From Trachythela sp. YZ-2020 (Eukaryota > Cnidaria > Anthozoa > Malacalcyonacea > Clavulariidae), in contig JADLSH010000379.1 of assembly GCA_016169945.1 (NCBI GenBank), positions 958,001-1,022,000 of the forward strand: a stretch of 64,000 nucleotides of DNA. Direction: 5' to 3'. The notes beneath the pieces are model-generated. The model searched no databases, had not been told where the DNA came from, and saw only the letters and a list, made by a program, of their open reading frames with translations. This document shows, piece after piece, positions 48,441-62,000 of this stretch; the stretch's first letter is position 1; each line of letters opens with the position of its first letter. The translations under genes and the position numbers were made by a program.

Positions 48441-49198
48441 TGTCGAGTACTTCGTGGTGTGATGGTAGGCAAAGTAAACTGTGCTTGATGGTTGCAAGAC
48501 GTCTGGAAACAGGAGACAGTATAGTCTGTGGCTCAGTTTACAACAACACCACACCTACGAGGTATTCACGCACCATTCCTTATATGGAAGTTATAATTGT
48601 TCTTTGATGTTTCCGAAGAATATACTGTACAGCAGCTACACCATGCACCATGCGAGTTACTTCAAGTAAAGATGACACATATACTTCTCAACATACCGTC
48701 GTTTGCATCTAAGATGAACAGCTGTCATATGAAGCTTTTATATTTGTAAAAAGTATTTGAATGTTTCAATGTGATCAACCAAAGTTTCACATGAAAATTC
48801 CTAGGTGCAAATGACGATACGAGGAGACCCGAAGTTCAGAGTTTGGAAATGTGAAAACCGATACGTTTTTACAGGAAAAACGAAAACTGCAAAGGCAATA
48901 AAATATTTCATGAAAATATATGTTATATTTAAGACATTGAAACACTTCTGTAAATGCATAATTTGCGGCAAATAGAATTTGCATAGACAGCATAGTATAA
49001 ATAATCGTTTTAAATTAACGTAAATTTGTAAAGAATAAATAGAATAGAAATCCACACTAGATTTAGCAACGTTAATAATACACACTGATTTCCACACAGA
49101 TCTCAGTTGGGAGAACTGCTTATAACTCGTATATATAATCCTTGAGTTCACGTACCCCAACACACTCATCCCTGGATGATTGATATTCATAGCCATTT

Positions 49199-49356
49199 AG
49201 GGGCCGTCGCGGACCAGTCCAACGTCTTTTTAGCCAGAAAAGTCAGTTTTCGTCCTGTTTATTTTGTAATCGCGGATTCAAGGCTGACCCCCTCCCCCCC
49301 ATTGCGGAACAAGTCCGCGATCGGTGGACGAAATCTATTTGTCGACGGCCCCTAGA
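49199..49356. mobile_element. Short TIR element (aggggccgtcg ends)
   Basis: TAGGGGCCGTCGCGGACC on the left pairs with a right end of CGACGGCCCCTA; the internal gcggaccagtcc and ggaacaagtccgcga form a second imperfect pair. The TA flanks may be the target duplication. Confidence 0.6.
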
Positions 49357-49537
49357 ATACAACAATCGATCATAGATCATTCCCTTGCACATCAGCACAT
49401 ATAAATAGGTCTCTGGGTCATGACCTTGGTGTATATGACGTCATTTGCATCATCGGGCATCATCTAGATCTGACTGATCTGAGTTGATAAACCTAATGGG
49501 GCTAACGCGTGTAGTGTATGCTTGTTGGTTACCTTTA

Positions 49538-49830
49538 GGGACCGTTCATTTTTTATCTGGGAGGGGGGGGGCTGGTGGAATTTAGTGAGTCCTTTTAAAT
49601 CCATGGCATGGCCCACCCCTTCATACACAACTTTTTCCCAGTGGCCCACCCCTAAATGACATGTAACCTTAAAAACTCGTTTTTGTGAGCAAAAAGCTTT
49701 GTGATGATTGGTTGACTTTTAACATTTTCGCGTGCCACCACTTTTGCCAATTTTTTTTCGTGTGGCCCACCCTTTTAAGGCCAATTAGGGGATGGCCGAC
49801 CCCCTAATTCCACCAGCCCCCCCCTCCATT
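49538..49830. mobile_element. Repeat with ggagggggggg / ctggtggaatt inverted ends
   Basis: AGGGACCGTTCATTTTTTAT followed by ctgggagggggggggctggt near the left end mirrors attccaccagccccccc and ctccatt near 49810-49830. The interior repeats ggcccacccct motifs on both strands. Confidence 0.45.
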
Positions 49831-49952
49831 CTGTTCCTACATTATCAGAACGGTGGTCATACGAGTTTGCAATTGGATGGCAAGGAGCACAAACATGTGT
49901 TAGCTGATTAGGCCTATCATCACTTTAATCATACAACTATCTGCCTCGTCAA

Positions 49953-51232
49953 TCATTCTGTTCTTCCAAACTTGATAACCTTGATAAAGTCCACGTAATC
50001 GAAATATCCATCTGCATCCAGTTTCACATTTTGTAACATTGAGGTCATCTCGTCTTCAGTAAACCTGGAAAAATCGATTAATTTAATAAACGATTAATTA
50101 AGAGAGGCATTGATAATTGGCTGAGATAGCTCTGAAGCTAGATTGATTTATCATTAGTTCTATTCAAAAACTGATAAGCTACACTGCAGGAATCGTAATA
50201 CTACCGATGATTGGTCAACTGGATCAACCACGTACCCAGGGCCCGCCGAAAACCTACGCTTATTTAAACACCCATAAATTAACTCAACTTTCGCGTTGAA
50301 TTTCTCTTTAAATACTGGTTTGTTTGAGAAGCTATATCATACACTCGAAGTCGTTTATTATAGTGATTTAAAAACACCTCATTCAACGTATGTTAAAAAA
50401 CTCGGCTAGCGCCTTGTTTTTCAACACACTTTTCGGTGTTTCAAATCACTATGAGATATGTCTGATATATTACATCGACATCCCCACTATTGATTTGGAA
50501 GAAAGAGCATCCAATTCCATTTTATTCCCAATACAAACAGACAAAGCAAGTAAAACAGAAACAACACGACATAAAATAATACAAAAGAAATGTAAATATA
50601 TCATACTCTGACAGACTGAAGCTCCGTCTCCACGAGACCGGACGATTTCGGAATGGTACTCATATTCGTCGACCGGTTCCATTTGACAGATAACCGTACG
50701 AATTCCCGTGTGAACAAATGTGAACCAATTTGCGCACAGTTCCGAATTCATCCGTTCTCGTGTGGACGCAGTCTGATAGAGTAAAAATCCCTTACCTATC
50801 TCCAGTTTCTGTTAGCAGCCTTTTCAACATTTCCACATGAATTCGACCTGTCCCATCTGGATCCAAACAACGGAATGCGCTTTCAAATATCTCGTCCGGA
50901 TCTGTCCCGTTCAATTTACTCCCAAAAAGAGTCAGAAACATCGTTAGATTTATATAAGACGGTGATTCTTTAATCATATGTTCCAGATACTCCTCTGTCA
51001 CTCCAATTTCCCCAAAAGCTTGTAGCGTTTCGAAAAGGTCATCTTTGTCTATAAATCCATCGCAGTTTTGATCGATAAAGTTGAATACTTCTTTCAGTTC
51101 GCATATTTGGTTTTTGTCGAACATTGAAAATACGTTCGAAGTTGTTCGTTGTTTTGCCTTTGGAATCAAACTAATAGCCTTGCTGGATTGCCAACCTCTT
51201 TGACGCCTGTCTCTGCTTCTCATGCTTGCCAT
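49953..51232 (-). CDS. Myosin regulatory light chain paralogue, divergent
   Basis: Two exons (50796-51232 and 49953-50064) join in phase and give 182 residues. The core KAKQRTTSNVFSMFDKNQ keeps the phosphorylatable Thr-Ser pair, and DQNCDGFIDKDD is an intact first EF-hand loop. FTEDEMTSMLQNV, then LDADGYFDYVDFIKVIKF, forms the last EF hand and replaces the usual motif. The N-terminus is about 12 residues longer than in the neighbour (MASMRSRDRRQRGWQSS). The intron lies in the same codon position after GDR as in 46460-48440, so the two arose by tandem duplication. The start is at 51230-51232; an in-frame ATG further upstream at 51364 is less likely. The protein may be a muscle- or stage-specific isoform; that is inference. 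Confidence 0.9.
50611..50776. mobile_element. Short TIR element in the myosin light chain intron
   Basis: CAGACTGAAGCTCCGTCTCC then acgaga on the left faces TCTCGTGTGGACGCAGTCTG on the right. It is 166 bp and lies next to the donor of the paralogue intron. Confidence 0.6.
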
Positions 51233-53044
51233 ACAGTTAAAAGCAGTTAAAAGCAAAATAGTCCGCTCTATAATACGCAGGCTTATCGCAGACTGAAATG
51301 TATTACACCGAAAACCCGCCAATGATAAACGACTTTTAAGCCAATCATGCGTAAGCTTGTGCAAACACGATTTGATAGCAACTAAACTAGCAAGGTAAAT
51401 AAAATTCCTTCTGTTTTTAAATATGGACAGAAGCTATGTCCATCGAACTTAAAATTGCTTATATATAACCATACAAGCATCAAAATTCCATATCTTTTGA
51501 GAAATTTATCGGGCCATTCAATTACTGTAGTTACAAGTTTTCAAGTATGAATGCATAGCCACAAGCGATAGCCTATCTCAATGATATATGGTCTGTTCTT
51601 AAAGCCGGACTAAATTAACTTTTCGGAGTTCACAAACAAGCATAACTATGAATATAAACCCTTCTACTATGCGCTACTAAAACTCAAATTTAGAATTTCA
51701 GTTAAGGTAGCTTGTTTGAGAGAACAGACAAATGTCAGAGTCTACAGACTGCACAGACTCTACCGGTGACAGACGGGGATTAATTGTGTCGGTATGCAGG
51801 GTTGTCTGTGTACACAACGGACTCTCGTATGCTTATCAAGGACTGAAGCATTGTTTACCGTGGTTTGTATTTGAACTAGCTGAAAAAGAATTAAAAACAC
51901 TAGCGAAGATCCTTCTTCAGGAAGTTAAGAGTGCTACCAACCTCTTGAAGAAGTCCAAGTGTTTTCAAATCTTTTTCAGATCGTTCAGACACAAACCACG
52001 ACAATACTACCTAAACTGGAACCCCCACGTTTGAGCCATTGTTAACTGTTTGTAAACCAAAGTAAACATAACTTTTGACAGATATAGTGGTCAGACAGCC
52101 TAACTAATTATAGCTTGGTGGGGGCCTTACGGTTTGTTCAACAAAAAAAATCTATTTGTATAAATATATGTGACAGGATGCAACATTACCATCTGCATAT
52201 ATAACGAATGGAGTCTGGCTGTAGCTCAGTGGGCAGAGCTCCTCAATACAAAATGGAGCTGAAGGAATACAAGGGTGCATTGTATATATTTGTACTTCAA
52301 TGAATATAAACGTACATTCCCATCTCATTAGTAGTTATTACCTTACTTTGTAAGTTGGAACTAAACTATGGTTATTGAGACAGTATAATTTGTACCAATC
52401 TTGATGTGTTTTGAAGGACGTTACCATTCTTTTTGCAATACAGTGTGATTGTTTATGCCAGTTACTGAGCTGGCATGCAAGGTTAAAGCATACGTTAAGA
52501 TGGCTTCTGTAAGATATAAAATTACCTTGGGGAGAAAGTACAAATTTCGACCAAGTTATTTGGTTAGTTATAGACTTATACTATGGTTGAGTTCAAGTTG
52601 TTGAACCACGCGGGAATTGTAAACATATATTACGGCTTTTATGCCTGCATTATACTGGGTATTAGCTTTTATAATACGATTAGTAATAGCATCGTCAGGA
52701 CTTCCAGACGAAGGGACCTTAATCGTTGGATCTTTTACAGATAGTATTGAATCTTACAGAAATCATCTAAATCTTGCAGTATTTGCAGTATTCTGAGTAT
52801 ACGTCTGCCCAGTACCCACAAAGGACAGCACGCCAAGAGAACGTAATTCTGGGCATACCCTATTCCTAACCTCTTTTTCAATTTCTGTTTGAGAGCAGTT
52901 GTCTTTGACAACAGAGTTGAATTCCAGGATCAAATTGGTATGTGATTGACGTGTTTCTCGCAGCTGGGAACGTGTTTTTCATCGTGCTATTCCATTATCG
53001 GAACGTGCTGTATAGTTACGTGAAACTAAATTTGCGTGCAATTA
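51233..53044. other. Spacer between the myosin light chain paralogue and UBE4A
   Basis: A plus-strand frame at 51732-52034 (100 codons) shows no known domain. A decayed tRNA-like SINE head starts near 52216. A gacgaaggg-type fragment of the dispersed repeat family is at 52700-52750. No gene is supported. Confidence 0.4.
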
Positions 53045-56000
53045 TTATCGTGCTTGCCTTTTTTCTTTCTTCTTTTCACTTAACCATCGCTGAATTCTCT
53101 CTTTCAGTTCGGGAACTGGTTCAAGCATGTCCACTGTGAGAGGAGCACGGTTGAATGGATCTATTGGATCACTGAAATGAAATGATATTAAATTAAAGTT
53201 AGCTACAATCTTGGACAAAAGTGTTAAAACCATCATACGAACTGATTGATGTACATCGACAAGTCAAACTTGATCCCTCCTCCCTCCCACCCAGTTCAAT
53301 GTTGCGAACAATCTCGAAACAACTTTTGGTAATTCACCATGACATAAACTCAACATTGAGTTGGGAGAGCGGGCATTTAATAATGCAACATGTTGTTAGG
53401 GGGATTTATCGAAGTGGTATATGAATTTTGTACAAAGGGAAAAGTGGACTCAACCAATTCTGTCCAAGATTGTATAAAATAGAAATTAAGATACATACAA
53501 ACAACTTTTAGGCAAGGCATTCAATTAGTACAATGACAAAATGGGTAAATGTCACCAAATGCCTACAGCACATCGTAAACCTACAACACAATGGAGCTGA
53601 CAATCACACATCAGATGCAGCTCCGGCAACTTGTAGTGTTGCTGTTGGAAAGTTGCAGAATACCTAATTGTAACAACGCGCAGTTTTTGTAACAAGTAAC
53701 TTGCAGACTCGTCTATAGCTCGCAACGAATACCACGTAATTGACTACTTGCCGCGCGCTATTCTGGCATTTTCTGCAGGCTGGCAGTTCAATTTGTATGG
53801 TTCACCCAAAATGTTAAATTGTCTTGTTTACCTGAGTATATGTCTCATAATGACAGCTTTATCCACGATATTACCAGAAGGTAACCTCACAGGATCCGAC
53901 ATCAGCGAGAACATGATTGCATCCAAGAACTCATCTGGTGCCTAAAAATACAGGAGACCTTTCAAGTTCACATGTGAGAAAAGTAGATCCAGTTTCACTC
54001 TACCAAAAGCCGCAGTGCGGTTTTCTCCTGTAGAAACACTGGGTATATAAGAGATGGCCCTTACTCAAACTCTAGGGAAAACAGTTTAGAACTGATATAG
54101 AGCTATCTACCATAAAGAAAGTTGGTTTAGTTTAGGTTTGTTCCTGTAGTAACACTGAATCAATAAGGAAATGCTCTTACTGGACCTCTATAGGGAGAAC
54201 AGTTTAGAACTGATAGAGAAAGTTAGTTTAGTTTAGTTTAGTAATATTTGGCACGGCACGGATAAAAATGTTACCCGTGCACCCGTGCTGAGACTACCTA
54301 TTTATGTAGTCTCAGCACGGATAAAAATAGTACGGGTACCAGTTTTATCCGTGCCGTGCCAATAATCGTGCGTAGTGTAAACGGGCCTTTAGTGGACCTC
54401 TAGGGAGAACAGTTTAGAACTGATAGAGCTATCCAGTATAAAGAAAGTTAGTTTAGTTTAGGTTTCCTCCTGTAGTAACACTTGATCCAGTATAAAGAAA
54501 GTTAGTTTAGTTTAGGTTTCCTCCTGTAGTAACACTGGATCAATAAGGAAATGCTCTTATTGTAGCTGTAGGGCCAATGAGAACAATTTCAGTGGAACTG
54601 ATAGAGTTATCCGCAGTAATAAAGAAAGTTAGTCAAGTTAAGTCAATCATTTAAAGTACCACAGTGAAACCTTACGGCAGATGAAAGAAAATATATACAA
54701 ACCTCAGGAAGCGATTCATCAATTTCTTTTTGTAGTTCCACCAGTCCTTGTATTTTCTCACCAAGAGCATGCCAGTTCTCAATCGTTTCTTGGTCTGTTC
54801 TGATTTGTCTAAAAAATCACAGAAAATTGTTTAGGTGTTAAAATGAACTGGCGTTAGACAGAGTGAAAAACAAGTAGGGCGCATTGTAGATTAGTGGCTT
54901 AGCAAGAGTCAAACGCTTTTGCCTGAAGAGTGTAATCTTCTGCGGTAAAATAACAAAGTAGAGCGCATTGGAGCGTATTCCAGCTTGATCACTTTAGCTT
55001 CATGAAACAAGGAAATTGAATGACTCATCCCTGTCTCGTTTAAACGGTTCCTTAAACACAGTCAACGGCAGAGTAGAGACATTGCAGCTTCATGAGTTAA
55101 ACATGGTAAGTATTTACCCTAATACGCGTTCAGCTTCATGAAACAAGGAAATAGAATAAGATCGATCGTCTTCACCGACTGCTTTGCAAAATACATCGTC
55201 CTCGTTATCCTTTGCAAGGTTCGTGTAGATTGTCACGATGTCAAATACCAGCTGTTGAGGTTTAAAGTGAAGCTCTTCGAAATTTTTCACCTAAAAATCG
55301 GATTTGAACATCAAAATAACGACACTATATATTTTATCAGGCTTGTTGGGTGAGTGGAATCACTTGCGAAAAATTATCAGCTCTGGGCAGGGTGCTTATA
55401 TAGTATATAAGCGTTCTGGTTCTGAGTTCAATCGGGCCGCATCTCAATAGCTCACTGACACTGGTCATAGCGTAGTTGGTAGAAGTTAAACCAGAAACTT
55501 GCACTACAGGTTCGACTCTTGGGGCAGGACGATGCTGGTCCCGTCAAGGCGATCTTTCATGTGTCTGCATAAAAACTGATGTTTTTACACTCGTGTTGTG
55601 TATCACAAAAGTCAGTGGCCGAATAATATATGGTAATGGTGAAATGGTGGAGATTTAAGCACGGTACTACGAAATGGTGGAAATTTGAGCATGGAGATTT
55701 GAGCAAGGGCAATCTAATTATACCTTGAATGCTCCCATTTTGTTTTTAGCAACAAGACGTACAAGAAAATAATTCAACATTCCAGCAATTCTTGCAACCA
55801 TGGCAGAACTTCGAAATGGACTATAGAAAAAAAACAAGGTTAAAATATTCGATTAATGAACTTGAGGAACTACAGGATCAAACGACCTGATCTATTAGAC
55901 AAACGCTTGTTTCCTAAAATGTTTTATTTCATAGTATAAACCCCCCGCCGTTAGGCAGGGTGACGAAAAATTAGTCTATAGACTCATTCTGTTGTTCTCC

Positions 56001-59000
56001 TCCACGGAAATCTTTAGTAAAAGGCGAAAGATTTAATCGTGTATGAAGGAAAACCAGAGTTAGTTACTGTTGAGAGGCCACCAGTCAGTATTTAAACTAC
56101 AAAGTATGTCCGACGGCTTGTGGGACGCTTGAATGAACGGATGTTGTTATCAAACGCATGCGTACATAAAGGAAACTAATGACTTGTAAAATGTATTCAA
56201 GTGTCAAATTACATATGTATACTAATATAGATGAGGTCAGTAAAGTCAAGTATATACAAACGCGTTGTGCCAGTGTAGGTAGTGTCTATACTTTATACTT
56301 CAACTTGAGTCAATTTTATGTTCAATACGTTTACTTTATAAAGTCTTAGACCACCATAAAATGCATGCCAGTATGGTGATCTATTTATTATGGTTCCTAC
56401 GTCCATACCTTTTAATTTCCACGGTCAGATAGGCGAGTGTTTTCACTGTTTCGTTGGCCAGAATATTGTGAGTACGTGCCATTCTTATAGAGCTTTCCAG
56501 TTCACGTTGTTTCTAGACAGCAATACGAGGGGTCATAATGTCAGTTTAATGAGTAAGTTATCTGAACGAGCGCATTTCACTGTTCCCAGGCACGGAGAGT
56601 ACTGTAGGGGTCTAGGGGACAAGAGTTGTTGAAAAATAAGAATAAATTCGATTTATTGGGAGAAGTTCTAGCACCGTAACAGACCAAAACTGGCTGAACA
56701 ATATTAGCTACGAGTTGGTAAACGAAATAATGAACTTACTTCCGTTTTGGCATTCGGTGATTCAAGTTGTTCCCAATCTCCTCGCTCCCGCTCGGTTTGT
56801 AGATTCTTAACAGTACTGAGATACTGAAGTAACAATAAAAACAACTTCATCAGTATTTTCCTGTCTAACGCCGGACGATTTTACTCGTCAGCCGTCAATG
56901 GGAATGCGCCGAGCGTTTATGGTTAACCAGGCTAAAACCAGACAAAAGTGAAATGCCTAAACACTCACTGACAAAGCTTCATCAAGCAAGAAGGTTGCAT
57001 CATTAACAAGCAAATTGATAAAACGAAGAAATACTGGTGGGTCACTTGAGTTATCAACATCATCCACCTAAAGAAAGAAAGAAATAACTGAACTGGACTG
57101 AACTGAACTGGAGTGGAGTGAAGTGAAGTGAAGTACGCAAATGCATTCTTTTATAATATTTACCTCTTTACTAAAATTCACAATGCTGGTTTTATACTGA
57201 GGAAGAGACCAGATAAATTCTAACACAGAGTACATGTGGTGACGATATCCTACAACGTATAGGGAGTGAGGTGGGATTACTGCATGAGAAAAATAATTCT
57301 TAATCGACGAAAACGCGTATTGTGTTAATGATACTAGATATACTAACCGAATTTCTGTTCAAAATAATCGCCTTTTTCAATATCACAAAATATGGAGAGT
57401 AAAGCAGGACCAAGATGGTTCGCAGCCAGTTCACATTTCTCAAATGCTCGATGTCTGAAATGCTACAAAACAAAACACATTGAGTGAGTTTTGTTTTGGG
57501 GGTTCGATTGGTAAATACACTAAAAGGTTACACTAAAATAATTTTACCGCGGCAACAAAATTTCTATTCAACGAGACTTCTAATTCTTGCTTCTTAACAG
57601 GTAGTAACGCTTCTAGCGCATCCGTTATCTTTGCTCGGAGATGTGGGTTCTTGATAGCGTGCGGCTTGCTGAGAACATATGATGGAAAGAAAACACATTT
57701 AGTAAACCAGTATTCATAGTTCAAGCACAGAAAAGAAATTATCCAAAATTTGGAGCACTGGCGGCCTTCGTAGAGCATAATCAAGCCCATTATATAATTT
57801 ACCTGATAAAAATGGCGCAGAAACTCAGCAAGTACTTCAAGTCTTCACCAGCTGTTTCTAAAGTTTCTTCTTTAAAATGACTGAAAAATAGAAACACACA
57901 CTTTGAGTTGTAGTAATTACATGCAGTATACCGTAGAAGTAATTAATCCTGCAGGGTTTTGAACTCTTTCAATTTCTTAATGTATAACTTGCGAGTCAAC
58001 AGTTACATACCGCAAAAATATAATAAAATCGACCATATTTTCCACAACGAATTCTGGAATATAACGAAGACCCATTGCTGTCTAAAAACATAAGTCATAC
58101 AACACTAAATGAGATTAATCTATATTAAGCTGAAATGCGCCCTAATGTGCTCTGTTTTGTAACAATATTTTACTTTTTAGTTCTAGATGATTTGATAAAA
58201 GCGAAAGTGTAAGCCATTGGGCTTTAATGAGTTAAATATATACTGTACCTCAAACAATAGGTAAGGCATCCCTTTGGGGTGGGGAGCGATAGATTTCATT
58301 GAGCCCGATATTTGTCTTCACCTCCTGAGGCTGTTCGATATTTTTTTGTTGTTCAAGGCTCTCGCACGATATTTTTTTGTGTGCACACATAAAGTATGTA
58401 TATATTATATGAAATCCCAGTGATGAGATGCAACTTTGTACATGACACTCTTAAAGTCATTGATTTGAGGAGCATAGCTTAGTATCATGGTTGATTGAAT
58501 AGAAACTAGAGGAACACCTAGGCACATGCTCTTGAGGCATGTCATGCACATACTGACATAATTTAGCAGGGTAATAACATTTCACATCAGTCGAGGACCT
58601 TTTGTCGGCCATGGGAACAAATTAACAATCTGTAACACCCGTTAAATTATTGCCGTTTGTCCTTGCTCGATATTATTTTTTAAGTTGAAGTGCTTGCTCG
58701 ATATTTATTTTGGAATTCTACCCGCCCCCCATCAAAAATCAAATGGTCAAGTCAAGTCAAGTCAAGTCAAGTCAAGTCAACTTATTTAGCCAATAAAGAA
58801 GTTTACAAAAACAAAATGTAAATTACATTTTATAAGGCAAGGAGGCCCAATAGAAACCATGAGGGCTTATAGATTTTGGGCTACCTTGTGTTGTTCAATA
58901 CATAACATAATAATTAGTTACAGTAGTAGCAAAAAACAAACAAGATATTAAATCTATAAAAAAACAAAATTTGGACGGAAAGGAAAAAATAGTCAGAAAA

Positions 59001-62000
59001 AATTTAGATTAGCAATTTTTTTTTTTTTTAAAATAGAGTTTGTCTAAAAATTATTCTTTTTTTTTTTGAAACCCGGAGACGGATGAAGCATCATAAATAT
59101 TTATGCCCCTTAGCACAGCAATAGTGCCATTCAGTCACGATTAAGTGATGAATTCGAATCGGAATATTCCATTGTCTTTTCATTGTTTTGAAAATCCCAC
59201 TGTTCTCCATACTAAGGGCCCGTCCAAAGACGTACAAATTATTTTGGACTGATTCCACTCCTGATTTTATTATCCTACTATATATGCATGGTAGTTTCCT
59301 AACCTCATATTGTGTGGCCAAAGATGGTTCACCAAACGACATATCATCAAGTTCTTCCTGAGCTATAAGAATCTGGACTAACCAAGAAGCTGTGGCAATG
59401 TAAAACTTCAAGGCAGTTTCGACCAAAGACGGGTTCAGCAAATGACACTGTGAAGAAGAAACGTTAAAGGTTAAAATCAAAATATTTTAACAAGCCAATT
59501 GGTTTTCATTATAGCTTGTAATATTAATGAAACAATTGGTTTTCATTAGCCTGTAATATTAATACGTGAACCTTAATGAAAGGACTATAGACTGTGCTCC
59601 TGACCCAAACAGTAAGGATCATCCAATTGTTGGGTCCAGTATTACTACAGGAGGAAACCTAAACAAAACTAACTTTATTTATATTGGATAGCTCTATCAG
59701 TTCTAGTCTGTTTTTCCTAGAGATCCAGTAAGAACCATCCCTTATTGGTACAGTGTTACTACAGGAGGAACCCTAAACTAAACTTACTGTATTAATACTA
59801 TATAGCTGTTCTCCCTGAGGTCCAGTAAGGGACATGCCTCAAGGCTCTATTCGTCCAGTGTTAACTACAGGAAGAAACCTACAACAACCAACTTACCTTT
59901 ATAGAGAGTTGTTCGGCAATTCCTTTTTCAAATTGTTCCCGAATTCTGTCTGTAATTTCAGGGGTTGTCACCTGACGACGCGATTCATTGTAAACATCTT
60001 GAATCTAGAAGCGATTGACAGATATTGTGAATGCGTGAGCATTGCTTTTGTGCAACTTTGTACTGTAGTTCAAATTTCGACGTGGGGCTTTAACTCGTCT
60101 AACGTTTCATACCTGCTTAAATAAAGTATGCAGGTAAGCCACAAGTCAGGTTGCTTTTCACAACATACCTTAGCTAGGTCTTGCATTAATTTCTGATAAT
60201 CATCACAAGCAACTTGTAAACCTAAACATAAAAGACATACATTAGAGTATTAGTAGGCTTCAGTAAGAGTAACAAGGCAGTAAATAGTAGTCAACTTTAG
60301 AGCAGTCAATAGTAGTCAAGCGAGGAAATTAAAGCTGGGAGGATTTTTGTTATTTTACGTACCCAGTTGTAGACATCGGTGCGTGAGGAAAAACAATTCA
60401 GTCGTGAAGCCAAACGCTGGACTTGTCCGTGGATTAACCTCTTCTATAAAACAATAAAAAATGCAGATTTAGTTTAAAACTAAAGCCCGATGCAAACGAA
60501 AAGAGTCAATGAGAGTCAACGAGAGTCAACGAGAGTTGCAACTCTTCCTCCCGTACGATCGCCAACTCTCATCAACACTCATATATCAACTTTGAGCTGG
60601 TTCAAATTTTGATGAGAGTTTTTGCTCGTTTGACCGGTACGCGTGGTAACATCCAGTCAACTCTCATGTAACTCTCGCTCTCATTTCACCGGGACACGAG
60701 AAACTCTCATACAAACTCTTGCTTGCCAACTCTCATCCGCGTTTGACTAAGGCTTAAGAAGAACCACTCTCCTATACGCTAACCACTGCATCATCAACAG
60801 CTCCATGAATTAGCTGACAATAACGGGACCCTAGACCTAGTGGAATCAATAATGGGACAATATTCATTGAAGTATCATTTTACCTTCGGATTCAGGCTCA
60901 CAGAGTTTAGTCTCAGTTTGCAAACCACGCAAATGGACAGTGGTCCCTTCCTGTGATATCGTATCGACTGTTGCTGTAGCGATACAATAACGTGGATCTA
61001 TTTTTGTCAATTTTGAAGACTGCGGATCAAGGAAAGGTTGGCACAATGAGAGGAGAATGTTTCCCAAGTTCAGGAAGAATCCATCACTGGCTAAGCTGGC
61101 TCGATTACTGGTCATCTTAAATATAGAAAATATAAGAATGAACGAGAATATCTAGCGCGCTTATATATGATTTTGCCCATCCCCGAGAAAGGTTTAATGG
61201 CATGAAGGAAAGTTGAAAGTGAAACACTGAATATATAAAGGCTAGTATCAGCAGGTCAAAGCATGCATGTCGGAAATTTCCAGTTACTTTGAGGAAGCTT
61301 GAAAACGTTTGGCAACTCTGAACAGGGCCGCCGAGAGGGGGGCAACTTGCCTGGGGCCCCCAACCTAATAGGGTCCCCTAAAATTGAGCATGTCCCCCTC
61401 AAATTGTAGGTGTCGGTGTAAGGGCCCCACTTGCAGATTGAGAGTATTCCACTTGCATTCTAGTTGGGGCCCTTATTTGCCTTAGCAGAGTTTTAGTCTT
61501 TTTCTGCTGTTTGAAAATAATGACGTCATAGGAGCCCCCAGAGAAAATTTGGCCCCGGGGCCCGCGAATTCTCTTGGCGGCCCTGACTCTGAATACCTTT
61601 GCAACTCGGAGTATCGTGGAATCGTAACGACATTAATGGAGGGGAGGGGGGGGGGTGAGGGTCCAGAAACAATAAAATAATTCAAAACCTTACTTTTTTT
61701 CTATTCTCATTTGAATGCAAACACGAGCCAATCCAGTGGAGAAGAGCATGTTTTGTGGCCGCTGATGACTTGAGTAAATTTTTACATATCTATAATAACA
61801 TTGAGATATGTCAAACTATTATCACTACCAGCACAATCCAAAGTACTGGATTACTGTACAGTACTAGCACCAACAAAATACTGGATTATTGTACAGTACT
61901 GGCACCAGCAAAATGCAAAGTACTGGATTACTGTACAAGACTGGCACCTATTATATCCAAGCCATCATCACCTCAATCACTATCATGACCATGATCAAGT

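Larger units (their letters stand above)
48441..49952. other. Spacer between the two myosin light chain genes
   Basis: The promoter of the first gene should lie just right of 48440. The taccgtcgtttgcatctaag plus atgaacag motif at 48694-48721 matches one upstream of ZC3H14. A small TIR element lies at 49199-49356, and a G/C-tract repeat with ctggtggaatt ends at 49538-49830. Open frames here lack any domain. Confidence 0.4.

Noticed and set aside
48105..48607. Three plus-strand frames overlapping the first myosin light chain gene
   Set aside because: They are shadows of the conserved minus-strand exon 48043-48440.
51732..52034. 100-codon plus-strand frame between the myosin light chain paralogue and UBE4A
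   Set aside because: No domain or composition bias supports coding, and its 3' part resembles a dispersed repeat tract.
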